Origin: Elmis aenea
Lineage: Eukaryota; Arthropoda; Insecta; Coleoptera; Elmidae
DNA: 64,000 bases
Assembly: GCA_947652605.1 (NCBI GenBank)
Contig: OX393582.1
Coordinates: 17,426,760-17,490,759, forward strand
Direction of reading: 5' to 3'
The notes beneath the pieces were generated by a model. That model was not told the DNA's origin. It was given only the letters and a program-made list of their open reading frames with translations, and searched no databases. Below, piece by piece: positions 33,145 through 42,807 of this stretch. The first letter of the stretch is position 1. Every line of letters starts with the position of its first letter. Both the position numbers and the translations under genes were made by a program.

Positions 33145-34565
33145 CAGTGATGGACATATTCTTAGAAACAATAGGAACTTTTAAATTATTTTTCAAATTT
33201 TGCAAACCACAAAGACATTTATTTTTTTGTCGGCTATTAATAAGCACGATAACTAGATTTACATATACGCAGCTTTAATCTGATTGTATGATTTGCTTTT
33301 GTTTTATGAAAACATTTTTAAACGTCAAAAGTGGTTTCGTCATATTTATAGGGACGCGCGTGTTTTTTTGTTTAATTGAAATTTAAACGTGCTATTATAA
33401 AAAAAATATATTATTAAGGTGAGTAATAATGCTTTGTAAAAAAATTAAGGATAATTTTCGTAACTAAAAGCCTTAGTTTGAAATCGGTCGAGGAGAAAAC
33501 AATTGTTCGGTGGATGAGCGCAAAATAATCAAAAATTTAAGGAGTGCACGAAAATCTTTAAGGGAAATAGCTGTAATGATTCAGCGTTCCAAAAATTTGG
33601 TGGCAAATGCATTGAAAAACGCAAAATCGTTACGAAAAAGTTGACCGAAGCGAAAAACAACCTCACAAAAGACCGCCGGATTTCGCACTCGTTAAAAAAG
33701 AATCCACTTATGTCTTCAACAGAAATAACATAAGAACTGGAACTACATGTCAGCGCTCGTACTGTTTGCAGGCGACTGGTGGAACAGAATCTTTAAGGTA
33801 GATAAGCCGTTAACGGTCTATATTTGAGCCAAAAAAATATCAGAGATATACATGTAATAAAATTTGCTCGAAAGCATGAAGACTGGAAGGAAGAAGAAAA
33901 CATTAAAAAATGGAGAAATATTTTATGGACCGACGAATCTAAGGTACATATTTGGCTCAGATGAAAAATAATTCGTAAGAAGACCGCCAAATAAACAGCT
34001 GGATCCCAAATACACAAAGAAAATGGTAAAGCATGGAGGTGGCAGTATAAAAGTATGGGGGTGTTTTTCCTACTCTGTAGTTGGGTCAATCGTTCGTATT
34101 GACCAAAATATGGATGCAGTTTATTATATTAATAATATTTTGAGGGACGTGATGCTTCTCTAAGTGGAAAAAATATGCCGCTTCGCTGGATATTCTGGCA
34201 AGACAAAGATTCGAAGCATACCTCCAAGTTAGTAACGGATTTTTTGAATCAAATAATGTGATTATGGTGTCGTAGCCAGCGCATCTCCTAATTTAAATCC
34301 CATAGAAAACTTATGGAAGGATGTTAAGGAGACTGTAGCTAAAAAAACAAACGAAAAATCGAAATAAGTTGTGGTTAGCAGTAAAACAAGCGCGGGAGTC
34401 TATTTCTTTAACACGCTCCCAACACTTAGTTGATCCAATGCAGAGACGGTAATTAAAAATACAGAGCAAGCCACAAAATATTTTAAAAAAATAGCTAATA
34501 GGTAAGTAGAAGTAAAAATATTGTTAAAGCGAATAAACGCACTGTCCCTAAAAATATGTCCAGTG
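33145..34565 (+). pseudogene. Tc1-like element with decayed transposase
   Basis: The left end CAGTGATGGACATATTCTTA (33145) is matched by an imperfect inverted copy at about 34543-34564 (TGTCCCTAAAAATATGTCC). Plus-strand fragments between them are DERKIIKNLRSARKSLREIA (HTH), KFARKHEDWKEEENIKKWRN, ILWTDESKVHIW (first catalytic Asp), and SASPNLNPIENLWKDVKETV (final Glu, in NPIENLW). Many stops and frameshifts show an old, dead copy. A similar end, GTGTCCCTAAGAATATGTC, lies alone at about 35326. Confidence 0.8.
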
Positions 34566-34576
34566 CAAAGTTACTA

Positions 34577-35178
34577 TACAGGGTGATTGATTGAGACTGG
34601 GACTTAAAAATATATGAAGAATGTAAAAGGGTATGGATCTGAAATTTTAGTTATGACCATAACGGCATCTGATCTGTTTATTGAAAATATTTGTATTTGA
34701 GAAAAACGAGTTTTAGTGGTCTGAAGTTTTACTAAAAAAATATAAAATTTTGGACACCCTGTAAATAATGCATCGATTGCAAAAATTCCACGATGTACTC
34801 CAAGGTTTCTTCTAGGCATGGTCTAAATTTAAGCGTTTTTTCTTCAACAATGGCGGCGTTAGATAATATTAAGCATCACGATGAAAATCAAAAAAGTCCA
34901 ACAAACTAAAAAACGACTGCACTTAGGTATTGGAAATGCTAATAAAAGTCCCTCTAAAATAACGTTTTAAATCCAAATACGCAATAAAAAAATAGACCGT
35001 TGCATTTGAAATAAGAAAGTAGACGTCAACTTCCGGTATTTCCGGAAGTGTCGCCATCTTGAAAATATTTTTAATAAACAGATCAGATGCCATTATGGTC
35101 ATAACCAAAATTTCAGATCCATACCTTTTTTCATTCTTCATATATTTTTAAGTACCGGTCTCAATCAATCACCCTGTA
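34577..35178. mobile_element. Mariner-type MITE
   Basis: TACAGGGTGATTGATTGAGA and the complementary right end, flanked by TA (34575-34576; 35179-35180). The arms are inverted for about 115 bp (GATCTGAAATTTTAG..., ACGGCATCTGATCTGTTTAT... with complement at 35065-35140). The centre is unrelated sequence including a second ACACCCTGTA at 34755. Confidence 0.85.
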
Positions 35179-35699
35179 TATTGCGTTAATTTCAAAATTA
35201 TGATTATTAGTTTAATGTTAACATGTTTATAAAAACAACTTTATTAAAAGAAGCCTTAAAAAAATTATAGATATTTTCATTTATTCTTTAGTAAATTTAT
35301 ATGCATATTTCCAGGAATTTCTTAAGTGTCCCTAAGAATATGTCAATAAAAAAAACGCATAAATATATACTTTTTTTAAAGGCATTACCTTACGTATTGT
35401 ATATCTAATATTTGTAGTAATATACTCCCAATATTTAATTTTTAACTTATAATAGTCATTGAAAAAATGTAAAACAAATGGCTGACGAGAGGACAAACTT
35501 CCCCAAGCCCGGAATTCACAGGGGCTCTGACAACATCCCACGATCTGTTTTATGACGCGCCAACTAACCGTAGGACCCACGTATATTTTTTCTTCCAGAA
35601 CGTCTCAGGGTGCCGCTAATTTTTCAATTATACTTAAGTATACTTAAATACTGAAACCATACGACGAGAACAGCGAAACTTTTAGGTCTTTTTTTTTAC

Positions 35700-36214
35700 A
35701 AAGACTAGAAATTCATTTAACATTACGTAAAATTGATGACTCCGAAAACGATACGTTATGTGTTTAAACATTAATAAATTGCTCAAGTCCAAAGATTTAC
35801 CAAACGTTAACAAAGTTAACAGCAGCGGAATTGCAAAACACCCGAAAATGCAATTAATTAAAAAAACTAAAGAAAGATCATTTACCTCCAAAAGCAAGTG
35901 ACAGAGCATAGCAACACAAATTTGCATCAAGAACACAACAAGAAGGAGAAGACATTTTAAATTACCTAGTTGAATTAAAAATGTTAACGCAGATTGTAAT
36001 TTTACTTGTGAAAATTGCAAGAAACCCACGACAAATACACATTTAAGCTCCCAATTTGTAATGGAAATTAGAGATTATAACATACGAAAAACTCTACAAC
36101 ACAAGGCAAAAACAACGTTTGAAGAGAGAGTAAAATTGGCAATATCCATTGAAACATCGAAGCAGGAAAGTATCGAGATGCAAACAACCTCGGTTAACAT
36201 TCAGAAGAATAAAT
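35700..36214 (+). pseudogene. Ty3/gypsy Gag fragment
   Basis: Blocks split over frames: EDILNYLVELKMLTQ, then NCNFTC-like, SSQFVMEIRDYNIRKTL, and TTFEERVKLAISIETSKQE. This is the order of the capsid region of gypsy-like Gag proteins (ES...Y..ELK.L...CNF...L..QFV.G...), although the sequence is decayed. It is unrelated in sequence to the intact Gag at 38138. Confidence 0.6.
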
Positions 36215-36742
36215 AAACTAATAAATAGGCTTGGTAACTAGAAAGCAGGTCCAGATTGTATTATACAAGTATTCAATACCGGGTATCGGGTCCCGGGTTC
36301 GTTTAAAGAAAATATTTAAACAATAAAAAATATATATAAAAAAAGGACAAAAGCCCGTAGTTAACGTTAATTATTTCAGAAAACATAAAAAATGTGCATG
36401 TGTTTGTATGTGGTCATAAAGTGTTAGCGAACGGCGCACGAATATTTAGGCTTCACTTTGGTAGGAGTACGACCGCGATGGCAGTTGTCAGCAATCAAAC
36501 GGTAGTTAACAGAGTATTTTGAAAGTGTGAAAACGGTTTTTTATTTAATACATTTTTGTTCTATTAAAGATAATATTTACAGGTTGGTCCAGTTTATAGT
36601 GTTTAATTTTTTAAAATTTAATATTATTGTGGAAATTCAAAATGAGAAAAAAAAAAACTCAGAATTTCAGCTAATTGATTCTCAACAATAACAAGCTTTT
36701 ACCGTGGATACGGCTATCAGATCCAAACTACAGTAGCCAGAA
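36215..36742. other. Non-coding flank of the gypsy insertion
   Basis: No gene seen. The last bases (GTCA) form the target duplication. Confidence 0.4.
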
Positions 36743-36746
36743 GTCA

Positions 36747-37723
36747 TGTAACGTCTTAAAACACGTGTACAATATTTATTATTCAAATTATGACTTGGAC
36801 GTGACAACGTCGTTTCTTCAAATTAAATTTATGAATTAAACGTGGCAACGCCGCTTTGTAAACTTCTCAGCGGAAACGCGTGTTTGAAAATGACAGTTCC
36901 CCGGTGGCTGTGAGTGCTTAAAGACCACGGGCTAAGGGAATCGTGATTTGTCACATGCCGGTGAGGTTGTAAAAGCAGCCAGCTTGATCATCGAGCATTG
37001 AGAGATTTTCTTGTAATTAATTACGGTGGATGTACCAGTAATTAGGGTATTTAGATGTTTATACGCATAGTTGTGTGATAAATGCATTTGTGGATTTAGC
37101 GTACGTGACTGAACACAATAGTACGTGTACGGCGAAGTGCAACGTTGTTATAAAAGCTAGTGGGAAATGCGATAATTAAATCCAACGCACGTAGTGAAGC
37201 ATCATCGTCCAAGTACGGTGACGTACCTTGCTTGCTGTGCATCAACCAAGTAATTCTAACAGTTCGGCGAAGTGCCACAGGCGTAAGTGCGCCAATCACC
37301 GAACTTCCGAGCACGCAAAGGTCGCGTGTGCTCGGACCGCATCCAGAGGCACAGCTTCTGCTCATCGGGACCGCATCGGCGTACACAAACGAAGAGGAGG
37401 TACCCAACAGTTTTAAGGCCTAGTATTGCAATCTTTTCGGTGTTTGAAACATTTCAATTTGTTCAGATAATTTTTCTTGCCATGGCAACTTCCTTAAATC
37501 GGTTTAGTGGTTAATATCTTTTTATGTTTAGATGTTTTGTTTGTGTAATTGTACATATGTTGTTAAATATAATTCAATATTCACGTTTCTTTGTTTAGTT
37601 ATTTGTTAGGGAGTATTAATCAAATAACTTGGCGCCCTAATTAATTTGTTTTTGAAGCTAATATTTTTAGAACCCATGGCCTTTGCCTCCGACGTAGGGC
37701 AAGGCGAGGCTAAGAAGTTTACA
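36747..37723 (+). repeat. 5' LTR of the gypsy element
   Basis: TGTAACGTC...TTTACA. It contains TATAAAA at 37149, a possible promoter, and TTGGCGCCCTAATT at about 37630, a motif shared with the solo LTR-like repeats. The short frames seen inside are repeated identically in the 3' LTR and are not genes. Confidence 0.95.
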
Positions 37724-37725
37724 CA

Positions 37726-37745
37726 TGGCGCCACCAACGTGGGGC
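37726..37745 (+). promoter_or_regulatory. Primer binding site, tRNA-Lys-like
   Basis: TGGCGCCACCAACGTGGGGC starts two bases after the LTR. It resembles the known tRNA-Lys primer site TGGCGCCCAACGTGGGGC with a two-base insertion. Confidence 0.8.
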
Positions 37746-37765
37746 TCTTTTTGTTTTTTTGTTTT

Positions 37766-37976
37766 GTCATTGTTTTGGGTTGAATTTAGTTGGGATTAAA
37801 TTTAGGCCGTTTTGGTTGCCTAAGCATCAGGCAATTTGATTTCAAATTTAACGCGATTGTGATAGCACCGGTCATTGTTTTGGGTTGAATTTAATTGGGA
37901 TTAAATTTGGGCTGTTTTGGTTGCCTAAGCATCAGGCAATTTGACTTCAAATTTAACGTGATTGTGATAGCACCGG
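37766..37976 (+). repeat. Tandem repeat in the gypsy leader, 105-bp unit twice
   Basis: GTCATTGTTTTGGGTTGAAT begins at 37766 and again at 37871. The two units differ at only a few positions. It lies in the untranslated leader between primer site and gag, where packaging signals usually reside. Confidence 0.85.
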
Positions 37977-38137
37977 TTAGATTTGGGTGGTAGTTGAGAG
38001 TTCCTTTCAAATTTCTGATATCAGATTTCCGGGTTAGTCCCTGTTAGGTTGTGCACGCGTGTCCGCCGGACTAACTGACATTGACTGTTGGTAGTTTTGA
38101 TTTTGTTTGGTTACTGCGTGCCGGCGGCTAATTCAGG

Positions 38138-39682
38138 ATGGTTAACGTGAATTACCTTGTGTCGGACGAACTGACGTGGGAATTGAGCACACGCAACGTA
38201 GTCGCGCCTAGCTTGACCGTCGAGAGCAAACGCAAGATGTTGCGCGAAAAGTTGAGTCGGGAGCGGTGCGATCCGTCGTTAAAATCGAAGTACACCCGCG
38301 TTGAATTCGAGACACCGCGCGAGTTAAAGAACTGCGACGAAAAATTAACCGTCTTATCGCAGGCGATAACCGCCTTGCAAGACCGACCGTTGACTACGGA
38401 GCTAAATAGATTGGACACGAAGCTGCAACACGTTTACAACCGGGTTAAGTATATTACCCCCGACGAGTCCATCGACGGCGAACTCAAGGCGCTGGAGGGT
38501 CGCGCCTTAGAGCTAATGGTCTGTTTGAGTGCCGTGCGTGATGACCCTCAGGTACACTTCAATGATATCACTGATCTGCTGGAGCAGTCCCGGTTGCACG
38601 ACGACTTAGTCCGAACTCAGGACGCTCCCCCGCAGGGGACGGTGCCGGGTGGAGGCGAGGCCGAGACACCCCCTCACACGTCGTCCCGGTATGGCCAAGC
38701 GGCGGACGCGGTCGAAGACTTTACCACGCGAATACGAGAATTACGGCTGTCCGATAGCGTGCCAGTAGCCACCCTGAGCCGTGTCCCATCGGTGCCGGTC
38801 AATAAGTGGGATTTAAAGTTTTCCGGGAATACTTCCCAAATGGGGCTAAACGCTTTTCTTGAGCGGGTCGCGGAATTAAAGGTCGCGCGCAACGTGTCAG
38901 AATCGCAATTGCTCGACGGGGCTATAGATTTATTTGAGGGCCAGGCTCTAATCTGGTACCGGTCCATTCGAAGCCGAGTTGCGAGTTGGTCACAACTAGT
39001 CGGCCTCCTAAAATTAAACTTCTTGCCGTTGGATTACGACGATGAGCTATGGGAAGAGATCCGAGCCCGGAAACAGGGTGAGGATGAGAGACCGATTCTT
39101 TATATAGCCGCTATGGTCAATCTGTTCTCCCGTTTATCTCAGGTAACTCCAGAGCTGACGCAGCTCAAGCACGTCGTGAAAAATTTGCAGCCTTTCTATG
39201 CCAGCCATTTGGCCTTGGTCACGGTGCCTACCATAGACGAACTAATCGTGTTATGCCGACGCTTAGAAGAAACTAAGTCGCGAAATTCGAAATTCCGGAA
39301 AGGCAATGCGGCCGTCAGTGAGCTTTTGGAACCAGACTTGGCCTATAAATCTACGACCATTCAAAAGCAACAAATTCACTCGATTTTGCGCCCTATCCAA
39401 GCGGCGGCTCCGTCAACCAGCCAGGAGATGAGAACTAGCCGGTTCAATGGTCCTCGCAATTTTTCGCGGTCTGATAGACCCAGCTATTTAATATGTTGGA
39501 ACTGCCGGACTCCCGGCCATACTTTCCGTACGTGTTCCGCGGATCGCACGGTGTTCTGTTTTCTATGCGGCACCCCTGATGTGACGTACACATCATGCAC
39601 GGTTTGTGGTAGGCGAGAGTCAAAAAACGGCGAGGCTCGGGCCTGTACCCCAATGGAACAGGTCCGCTCCCAGAAGAATTAA
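38138..39682 (+). CDS. gag: Gag polyprotein of the gypsy element
   Basis: 514 residues, uninterrupted, starting at the first good ATG after the leader (GCTAATTCAGGATGG). Residues about 220-400 form the capsid-like region (NKWDLKFSG, then ALIWYRSIRSRVASW and LKLNFLPLDYDDELW), which builds the particle. A CCHC zinc knuckle (CWNCRTPGHTFRTC, residues 453-466) binds RNA. A second Cys cluster (474-487) has Val in place of the His; a VT at this place is common in gypsy Gag proteins as I remember them, so it need not be damage. The stop lies 54 bases after the frameshift heptamer that leads into pol. Confidence 0.9.
   Translation: MVNVNYLVSDELTWELSTRNVVAPSLTVESKRKMLREKLSRERCDPSLKSKYTRVEFETPRELKNCDEKLTVLSQAITALQDRPLTTELNRLDTKLQHVYNRVKYITPDESIDGELKALEGRALELMVCLSAVRDDPQVHFNDITDLLEQSRLHDDLVRTQDAPPQGTVPGGGEAETPPHTSSRYGQAADAVEDFTTRIRELRLSDSVPVATLSRVPSVPVNKWDLKFSGNTSQMGLNAFLERVAELKVARNVSESQLLDGAIDLFEGQALIWYRSIRSRVASWSQLVGLLKLNFLPLDYDDELWEEIRARKQGEDERPILYIAAMVNLFSRLSQVTPELTQLKHVVKNLQPFYASHLALVTVPTIDELIVLCRRLEETKSRNSKFRKGNAAVSELLEPDLAYKSTTIQKQQIHSILRPIQAAAPSTSQEMRTSRFNGPRNFSRSDRPSYLICWNCRTPGHTFRTCSADRTVFCFLCGTPDVTYTSCTVCGRRESKNGEARACTPMEQVRSQKN
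39622..39628 (+). promoter_or_regulatory. -1 ribosomal frameshift heptamer A_AAA_AAC
   Basis: AAAAAAC is in exactly the right phase: the gag codons are TCA AAA AAC. After a -1 slip the ribosome enters a frame with no stop up to and through pol. An 8-bp stem (GGGCCTGT, 39639-39646, with ACAGGTCC, 39658-39665; one G-U pair, 11-base loop) begins 10 bases downstream and could stimulate slippage. Confidence 0.75.
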
Positions 39683-39711
39683 AACTTCAGCGGGTTAAAT
39701 GGAAATCTTGG

Positions 39712-42700
39712 TTGACGACCGTAAGGGATTTTTGCAAGACTTCAGTCCGCGTGGACGGAGTATTTGCGCATCGCCACCAAGACAACCGTCCCTATGTATA
39801 TGTGGATATATTGCAAGAACGAGTCCTCGCGTTGCTAGACTCTGGAGCGAACCAATCAATTTTGGGACGAGATTGCCTATACTTAATAAAAAAATTAGGT
39901 TTACGATTAAGTCGGCCAGTAGGAGGTATGTCCCTGCAGACGGCCGACGGTGTTGAACAGTCCCTTTTGGGCCAGGTGTCGGTACCCGTGCACTTGGAAG
40001 GCAAACGACGCGAGGTCAGTATGTTAGTATCGGATTCTGTGACCAATGGCCTCACCCTAGGAGCAGATGCTTGTTATTTATTCGGAATAACGACAAATTT
40101 TAAGAAAGATTCGTTCGCCGTGCCTTCAGCGCTCCACTCGTTAAATATAATCAATACGCGGGAAGATCTGGACTCACGCCAGAGTCGCGAGTTGGAGGCG
40201 GTCATTTCTAAGTTTAGGGAGATTAGTGGCCCGGTACTAGGTCGGATCAGCACCGTCCAACACGTTATAAATACGGGTGAGGCGGAGCCCATCAAGCAGC
40301 GTTATTTTCCCATGTCACCGGTAATGCTGGACGCGGTTAACCAAGAGGTCGACCATATGATGGAGTTGGGCGTTATCCGACCCTCTTCGTCTCCGTGGAA
40401 CTCGCCGGTGGTTATCGTGAAGAAGAAAGACGGGAAATTGCGGTTTTGTTTTGACGGTAGACGATTAAATTCGGTCACCAAGCGCGATGCGTACCCGCTA
40501 CCTTACGTGAGTGACATCCTTGACCGTTTGCGCGATGGTCGCTTCTTAAGCTCAATCGATCTGAAGTATGCGTTTTGGCAGGTTCCGCTAAGTCCGGAGT
40601 CGTGCGAGAAAACCGCCTTCACCGTTCCCCGCCGAGGTTTGTTCGAGTTTACGGTGCTGCCTTTTGGGTTACACAATAGCCCCCAGACTTTACAGAGACT
40701 TATGGATAAGATTTTCGGCCCCAAGTTTGAAAACGTTTTCGTCTACTTGGACGACATCGTTATTGTGTCGAATAACTTTAAAGAACACGTAGAGACGCTC
40801 AAAGAGGTGTGTGAGCGGTTAAGAGACGCGGGCTTTACAATCAATCTAGATAAATGTGAATTCTGCAAGCCCTCGCTAACTTATCTGGGCTATGTGGTCG
40901 ATCGAGACGGTCTGAGAACCGACCCTCAGAAAGTAATGGCTATTACGAATTTTCCCACTCCGAAGACGTCCACGGAGATAAAGCGACTCCTGGGCATGTG
41001 CAGCTGGTATCGTAGGTTCATACCGGACTTTTCTACCGTGGTTGCGCCTATCTTGGACCTCATCAAGGGTACTCACAAGCGTCAGCCGATTAGGTGGACC
41101 GACGAAGCTGAGAAAGCTTTCCAAGCCCTCAAAAATTTACTTGTTTCCGCACCTATCCTAGCGAGTCCAGATTTCTCTAAACAATTTATTATTCAGAGCG
41201 ATGCGTCGGACGTTGGGGTTGGATCCGTCTTATTGCAAGGAGAGGGAAACGAGGAAAAAGTCATCGCCTACGCGAGTCGATCACTCAATCGTGCGGAGCG
41301 GAACTATTCGGCCACAGAAAAGGAATGTCTGGCGGTGCTGTTCGGTATCGAGAAATATCGTCCCTATGTAGAGGGAACGACGTTTAAGGTGATAACTGAC
41401 CACCATTCCTTGCTGTGGTTAAATCGGTTGCAAAGCCCAACCGGTCGTGTGGCTAGGTGGAGTGTTAAGCTCTCGCAACACTCATTCGATATTATCCACC
41501 GGAAGGGTAAATTTAATGTGGTACCGGATGCTCTTTCGCGTGCGCCGCTACACATCAGTTCGTTGAAATTCCACGCCGCTGAGCTCGAGGACTGGTATGT
41601 TAGAATGATTGACCGAGTTTCGAAAGAACCCGATCGGTTCCCATCCTGGATGGTCAAGGATGGCGTTTTGTATAAGTATGTCCCGAACAAACACAACCTG
41701 CTTTCGAATTTGATTGAATGGAAAGTTGTGATCCCGAGATCGCACCGCTTAGAGTTAATGCGTACGCTGCATGACGATCCGACTGCAGGTCACTTTGGTT
41801 ATTTTAAAACGTTGTCACGAATTCGCGAGCGGCACTATTGGCCAGATATGAAAAGCGACGTCCTGCGTTTTGTTAAAAGATGTGATGTGTGTTTGGGAAG
41901 CAAGGCTTCAACCCAACTGCGGCCGGGATTGATGGGAAAGGAAAAGTCGGTACGTTTTCCATTTCAATTGATATCCGTAGATTTGTTAGGGCCTTTTCCT
42001 AGGTCGGCAAGGGGCCATACGTCGCTGCTGGTAGTATCTGACTGGTTTACCAAATTCGTGCTACTGCAACCCTTGCGTAAGGCGACCGCCAGTAGTATCG
42101 TTCGGTTCTTAGAGGACCAAGTGTTTTTGGTGTACGGGGTCCCGCAAATCATCATGTGCGACAACGGGAAGCAGTTCACAGGAACTTTATTCAAAAAGCT
42201 CGTCGAAAACTATAAAGTTCAAAAGGTGTGGTATAATGCCTTGTATCATGCACAAGTGAACCCCGTTGAACGAGTCAATAGGGTAGTTGGAACCGCGATT
42301 CGGTCATTTGTTAACGGCAACCATCGTAGTTGGGACGAACAAATTCATAAAATCGGTTTTGCTATCCGAACCGCGGTACACGAAGTCACTGGTTTTACCC
42401 CTTCGTTTTTAAATTTTGGGCGGACTGTGCCGGTGAGCGGGGATTATTACGGGTCTCTGGAATCATTCGACCCCGATGAACTGACGTTAGCCACTCGGGA
42501 GCAGTTAGTGACGGACCTCAACAAACTCCCGGAACTTCATGCGGAAGTCGTAAAGCAGTTGCGAAAGGCGTACGGAAAAAACCAGAAGCACTACAATCTG
42601 CGCAAACGCACGCTGAAGTTTGTAAAGGGTGATGTGATTTGGAAAAAAAATTATGTGCTGTCTAGTGCGGCAGAAAATTTTGCGCAGAAGCTAGCTCCAA

Positions 42701-42807
42701 AGTATGTAAAATGCACAGTGAAAGAGGTCACCGGGCCTCTAACATATCGGTTGTCTGATGAAAATGGCCGCGATGTAGGCGTGTGGCACGTTAAGGACCT
42801 AAAATAG
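39712..42807 (+). CDS. pol: Pol polyprotein: protease, reverse transcriptase, RNase H, integrase
   Basis: An open frame of at least 1031 residues in the -1 frame relative to gag. It has no ATG at its start: position 39712 is TTG, and the frame is open upstream to the frameshift heptamer at 39622, so expression as Gag-Pol is likely. Numbering from 39712: protease LLDSGANQS (Asp 43); RT catalytic VYLDDIVI (344-351); RNase H with SDASDVGVG (Asp about 496) and TEKECLAVL; integrase HHCC finger (His 687, His 695, Cys 724, Cys 727); integrase core Asp 757, Asp 817, Glu 853 with 35 residues between the last two. All catalytic residues are present and no break is visible. The protein makes cDNA primed by host tRNA and inserts it into chromosomes. 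Confidence 0.95.
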   Translation: MTTVRDFCKTSVRVDGVFAHRHQDNRPYVYVDILQERVLALLDSGANQSILGRDCLYLIKKLGLRLSRPVGGMSLQTADGVEQSLLGQVSVPVHLEGKRREVSMLVSDSVTNGLTLGADACYLFGITTNFKKDSFAVPSALHSLNIINTREDLDSRQSRELEAVISKFREISGPVLGRISTVQHVINTGEAEPIKQRYFPMSPVMLDAVNQEVDHMMELGVIRPSSSPWNSPVVIVKKKDGKLRFCFDGRRLNSVTKRDAYPLPYVSDILDRLRDGRFLSSIDLKYAFWQVPLSPESCEKTAFTVPRRGLFEFTVLPFGLHNSPQTLQRLMDKIFGPKFENVFVYLDDIVIVSNNFKEHVETLKEVCERLRDAGFTINLDKCEFCKPSLTYLGYVVDRDGLRTDPQKVMAITNFPTPKTSTEIKRLLGMCSWYRRFIPDFSTVVAPILDLIKGTHKRQPIRWTDEAEKAFQALKNLLVSAPILASPDFSKQFIIQSDASDVGVGSVLLQGEGNEEKVIAYASRSLNRAERNYSATEKECLAVLFGIEKYRPYVEGTTFKVITDHHSLLWLNRLQSPTGRVARWSVKLSQHSFDIIHRKGKFNVVPDALSRAPLHISSLKFHAAELEDWYVRMIDRVSKEPDRFPSWMVKDGVLYKYVPNKHNLLSNLIEWKVVIPRSHRLELMRTLHDDPTAGHFGYFKTLSRIRERHYWPDMKSDVLRFVKRCDVCLGSKASTQLRPGLMGKEKSVRFPFQLISVDLLGPFPRSARGHTSLLVVSDWFTKFVLLQPLRKATASSIVRFLEDQVFLVYGVPQIIMCDNGKQFTGTLFKKLVENYKVQKVWYNALYHAQVNPVERVNRVVGTAIRSFVNGNHRSWDEQIHKIGFAIRTAVHEVTGFTPSFLNFGRTVPVSGDYYGSLESFDPDELTLATREQLVTDLNKLPELHAEVVKQLRKAYGKNQKHYNLRKRTLKFVKGDVIWKKNYVLSSAAENFAQKLAPKYVKCTVKEVTGPLTYRLSDENGRDVGVWHVKDLK

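Noticed and set aside
37096..37514. Several open frames (60-103 codons) inside the 5' LTR, repeated at 44632-45050
   Set aside because: They lie entirely in the LTRs, overlap each other on both strands and have no motifs; identical repetition comes from LTR identity.
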